Assembly: GCA_035506575.1 (NCBI GenBank)
Contig: DATJPD010000184.1
Coordinates: 62,001-126,000 of the forward strand
Length of the DNA stretch: 64,000 nt
Source: DATJPD01 sp035506575
GTDB lineage: Bacteria > Pseudomonadota > Alphaproteobacteria > CACIAM-22H2
Direction: 5' to 3'
Shown here in pieces: positions 61,746-64,000 of the stretch. The position numbers and the translations under genes were made by a program. Below the pieces are notes generated by a model. The model made no database searches and had not been told where the DNA came from. It saw only the letters and a program-made list of their open reading frames with translations. Numbering within the stretch: the first letter of the stretch is position 1; each line of letters starts with the position of its first letter.

Positions 61746-62530
61746 GCTTCGGCGCGCCACTCGATCTGCGGAGCTCCCGCATCCTCGTCACCAACGACGA
61801 CGGGTACCAGGCGCACGGGATCAAGATCCTGGAGAAGGTGGCGAGGGGGCTGTCGAGCGACGTCTGGGTGGTGGCGCCCGAGACCGAGCAGAGCGCGGTC
61901 AGCCACTCGCTCACCATCCGGCGCCCGCTGCGCATCCGCAAGGTCAGGGACAAGTGCTACGCGGTGGACGGGACGCCGACCGACTGCGTCATGCTCGCGG
62001 TGCAGCAGATCCTGAAGGATGAGAAGAAGCCCGATCTGTGCCTGTCGGGCATCAACGGCGGCGGCAATCTCGGCGAGGACGTCACTTACTCGGGCACGAT
62101 TGCGGCCGCCATGGAGGCGACCCTGCTCGGCGTGCCGTCGATGGCGCTGTCGCAGCACATCAACCATCCGCACCCCACGCACTGGGCGACCGCCGAGGCG
62201 AACGCGGCCAAGGTGATCCGCCAGCTCGCCCGGATCGGGTGGCCGAAAAACGTGCTGATGAACGTGAACTTCCCGGCCGTGACGGCGCGCGCGGTCAGGG
62301 GCGTGCAGGCGGCGCCGCAGGGGCGGCACAAGATCGGCGACGATCTGCACGAGCACCACGACCCGCGCGGCGTCCCTTACTACTGGATCGGCTCGATGCG
62401 GCAGGAGGATGCGGAGCAGACCGGCACCGATATTGCCGCGGTGCGGGCCGGCTGGATCTCGGTGACGCCGCTCTTTCTCGATCTGACGCACCAGTCGATG
62501 CTCAGGAAACTCCGGAAGAAGCTGACGTAA
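61742..62530 (+). CDS. surE: 5'/3'-nucleotidase SurE
   Basis: 262 residues. The metal site is TNDDGYQAHGI near residue 18-28 and the phosphate loop region is SGINGGGNLGEDVTYSGTIAAA. It dephosphorylates nucleoside monophosphates. The start is the GTG overlapping serS; the longer open frame from 61523 is a serS shadow. Usual order serS-surE-pcm. Confidence 0.94.
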   Translation: MSFGAPLDLRSSRILVTNDDGYQAHGIKILEKVARGLSSDVWVVAPETEQSAVSHSLTIRRPLRIRKVRDKCYAVDGTPTDCVMLAVQQILKDEKKPDLCLSGINGGGNLGEDVTYSGTIAAAMEATLLGVPSMALSQHINHPHPTHWATAEANAAKVIRQLARIGWPKNVLMNVNFPAVTARAVRGVQAAPQGRHKIGDDLHEHHDPRGVPYYWIGSMRQEDAEQTGTDIAAVRAGWISVTPLFLDLTHQSMLRKLRKKLT

Positions 62531-62574
62531 GTGCCTGACCTCACGCCACCATGCGGCTCCAGGCAGCCGGGTCC

Positions 62575-63243
62575 ATGACCACCGACAACCATCGCATTCG
62601 GCTGGTCATGGAGCTGCGTGCCTCGGGCATCACCGACACCCGTGTGCTGGCGGCGATCGAGCGCGTTCCCCGCGAGCTGTTCGCTCCGTCGCAGTTCCGC
62701 GACCAGGCCTACGAAAACACGGCGCTGCCCATCGGCCACGGGCAGACCCTGAGCCAGCCGACCGTGGTCGCGCTGATGAGCCAGGCGCTCGACGTGGCGC
62801 CGCGCATGAAGGTCCTGGAGATCGGCACCGGCTCGGGCTATCAGACGGCGATCCTCGCCAAGCTGGCGCGGCGCGTCTACTCGATCGAACGCCACAAGCC
62901 GCTCCTGGTCGAGGCCGAGGCGCGGCTGCGCAAGCTGCGCATCCACAACCTCACGGCGCGGCTTGGCGACGGCTGGGCGGGCTGGCCCGAGCAGGCGCCG
63001 TTCGATCGCATCCTGCTGACCGCGGCTCCGCCCGATATCCCGCAAGCGCTGCTTGGCCAGTTGAGCCCCGACGGCATCATGGTGCTGCCGGTCGGCGGCG
63101 AGAAGCGCACGCAGCGCCTGGTGCGGATCACGATGACGCCACAGGGATACGTGAGCGCCGATATCGCGCCGGTGCGGTTTGTGCCTCTCGTCGCCGGGCT
63201 GCCGCCCGAATCCGCGACCGAAACGGGCGGCCGGCGGCATTAG
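62575..63243 (+). CDS. pcm: protein-L-isoaspartate O-methyltransferase
   Basis: 222 residues. The SAM-binding motif is KVLEIGTGSGYQTAILA, with IGHGQTLSQPTVVALM upstream, the substrate-site motif of the family. It methylates isoaspartyl residues so that they can be repaired. ATG 62575 matches the usual family length; an ATG at 62551 is also in frame. In many relatives an M23 peptidase gene follows; here a PAS_5 gene does. Confidence 0.93.
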   Translation: MTTDNHRIRLVMELRASGITDTRVLAAIERVPRELFAPSQFRDQAYENTALPIGHGQTLSQPTVVALMSQALDVAPRMKVLEIGTGSGYQTAILAKLARRVYSIERHKPLLVEAEARLRKLRIHNLTARLGDGWAGWPEQAPFDRILLTAAPPDIPQALLGQLSPDGIMVLPVGGEKRTQRLVRITMTPQGYVSADIAPVRFVPLVAGLPPESATETGGRRH

Positions 63244-63325
63244 GGGGCAGTCGGTCGGAATCGCGCATCGGACGTGAATGGGCTAGACTGAGGCCGTTGC
63301 ACACCGCAGAAGGCGGGTGGCCACC

Positions 63326-63829
63326 ATGGCATCCAGTGCGCGCCAGCGTCCGAGCCTGACCATCGATCCAGACAATCTGGTGTCGCCGCTTCGCGAGATC
63401 CGCGACTACTGGACGTCCAAGTGCGGCGGCCGCGCCATGCCACGCCGCGCCGACGTCGATCCGCTCGAACTGCCGCGGCAGTACATGCCGTACCTGTCGA
63501 TCATCGAGGTATTGCCGGAAACGAAGGACTTTCGTTTCCGCGTGATCGGCACCGGAATCACCGAGAGGCTGGGCCGCGACAGCACGGGCAGGACCGTGCG
63601 CGAGGTCTATGCCGCCGCCGATCGCGAGATCCGGGAGTGGATGCTCGAGGCTTATCAAGCCGTTGTCACGCACAAACGTCCCGTGCTCAAGCGCGGCACG
63701 CTGCGCATGGTGCAGAAGGACTTCGTCGACTTCGAGGCGCTCCACCTGCCGCTCTCCGAGGATGGCGAACGCGTATCCATGCTCTTCGGCTACACGCATT
63801 TCCTCGATCGCAAGCCGCACAAAGGGTAG
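63326..63829 (+). CDS. PAS-fold (PAS_5 type) protein
   Basis: 167 residues, related to the 12706 protein: LREIRDYWTSKCGGRAMPRRADVDPLELPRQYMPYLSIIEV and KDFRFRVIGTGITERLGRD correspond block for block. The start was chosen as ATG 63326 with AAGGCGG upstream; a GTG at 63317 is possible. Its ligand and role are unknown. Confidence 0.82.
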   Translation: MASSARQRPSLTIDPDNLVSPLREIRDYWTSKCGGRAMPRRADVDPLELPRQYMPYLSIIEVLPETKDFRFRVIGTGITERLGRDSTGRTVREVYAAADREIREWMLEAYQAVVTHKRPVLKRGTLRMVQKDFVDFEALHLPLSEDGERVSMLFGYTHFLDRKPHKG

Positions 63830-63835
63830 GCGCGG

Positions 63836-64000
63836 TCAGTCGCGCGCCCGCTTCTTGAGGCCGGTTTCGAGATCGGCGAAGCGCTCGAGAAGCTGGCGCG
63901 AGCGTTCGATCTGCAGGCGCGAGATGCGCAGCCGGTCGTCGGCGGACCGGAGCAGCGCTTTGGTCCGCTCCACCATCTCCACGGCGCTTTCGATCACCTC
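63836..64000 (-). CDS. helical protein, partial at the right edge
   Basis: The last 54 codons of a minus-strand gene: the TGA is at 63836-63838 and the frame is open to the end of the window. VERTKALLRSADDRLRISRLQIERSRQLLERFADLE is strongly amphipathic helix, coiled-coil like. The start and the family cannot be judged. Confidence 0.55.
   Translation of the reverse strand, partial: EVIESAVEMVERTKALLRSADDRLRISRLQIERSRQLLERFADLETGLKKRARD

Overview
The window is about 64 kb of very GC-rich DNA with densely packed genes and frequent 4-bp ATGA/GTGA start-stop overlaps. It comes from an alphaproteobacterium. The evidence is the housekeeping order dgt-argS-SPOR-nagZ-M50-scpA-scpB ... tatA-tatB-tatC ... 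serS-surE-pcm, a phasin, a DUF3572 protein, an HWE-family histidine kinase, PAS_5-type proteins, a CtrA-type box, and several orphan Bug (TctC) binding proteins. Hyphomicrobiales or a neighbouring order fits best, but the genus cannot be read from this window.

Layout. (1) 1-6533: end of dgt, argS, a SPOR protein, nagZ, a site-2-type protease and scpA/scpB, closed by a strong terminator. (2) 6544-10899: a phasin, small proteins, DUF3572, a PH-domain membrane protein, a GntR regulator beside an NMT1-like protein, and a secreted nuclease. (3) 11064-12672: tatABC. (4) 12673-60473: about 48 kb of accessory genes between tatC and serS, which usually lie next to each other in relatives. (5) 60474-63243: serS-surE-pcm, then a second PAS_5 protein and a partial gene at the right edge.

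The accessory block has several functional groups. Signalling: an EAL-CBS-GGDEF protein, a class III cyclase, three stand-alone receivers, a 1200-residue CheB-CheR-PAS-HWE kinase and two near-identical HTH proteins. Aromatic ring attack: a flavin hydroxylase plus VOC dioxygenase with a Bug protein and LysR regulator (25872-30167), and a LigA/LigB plus VOC group fused by overlaps to a BMP-type ABC importer (37903-44223). Reductive-pyrimidine or hydantoin catabolism: a hydantoinase and an amidohydrolase next to a complete ABC importer (30173-36933). Envelope redox: porin, FMN-binding protein, ApbE flavin transferase and a small cytochrome-b-like membrane protein (44750-48205). There is also a divergent class A PBP.

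The main non-coding signals are: a likely transcription attenuator with a Thr/Lys-rich leader peptide before asd (20452-20590); seven GTCAG direct repeats at an exact 11-bp period before a small secreted protein (37430-37502); a perfect TTAA-N7-TTAA CtrA-type site before the PBP (48330-48344); a leaderless promoter overlapped by a 9-bp inverted repeat before the GntR gene (8584-8619); two DnaA boxes before a receiver gene (52803-52823); and a palindromic repeat element inserted in frame inside apbE (47164-47238), with a partial second copy before serS. No integrase, IS transposase, tRNA, rRNA or CRISPR array was seen.
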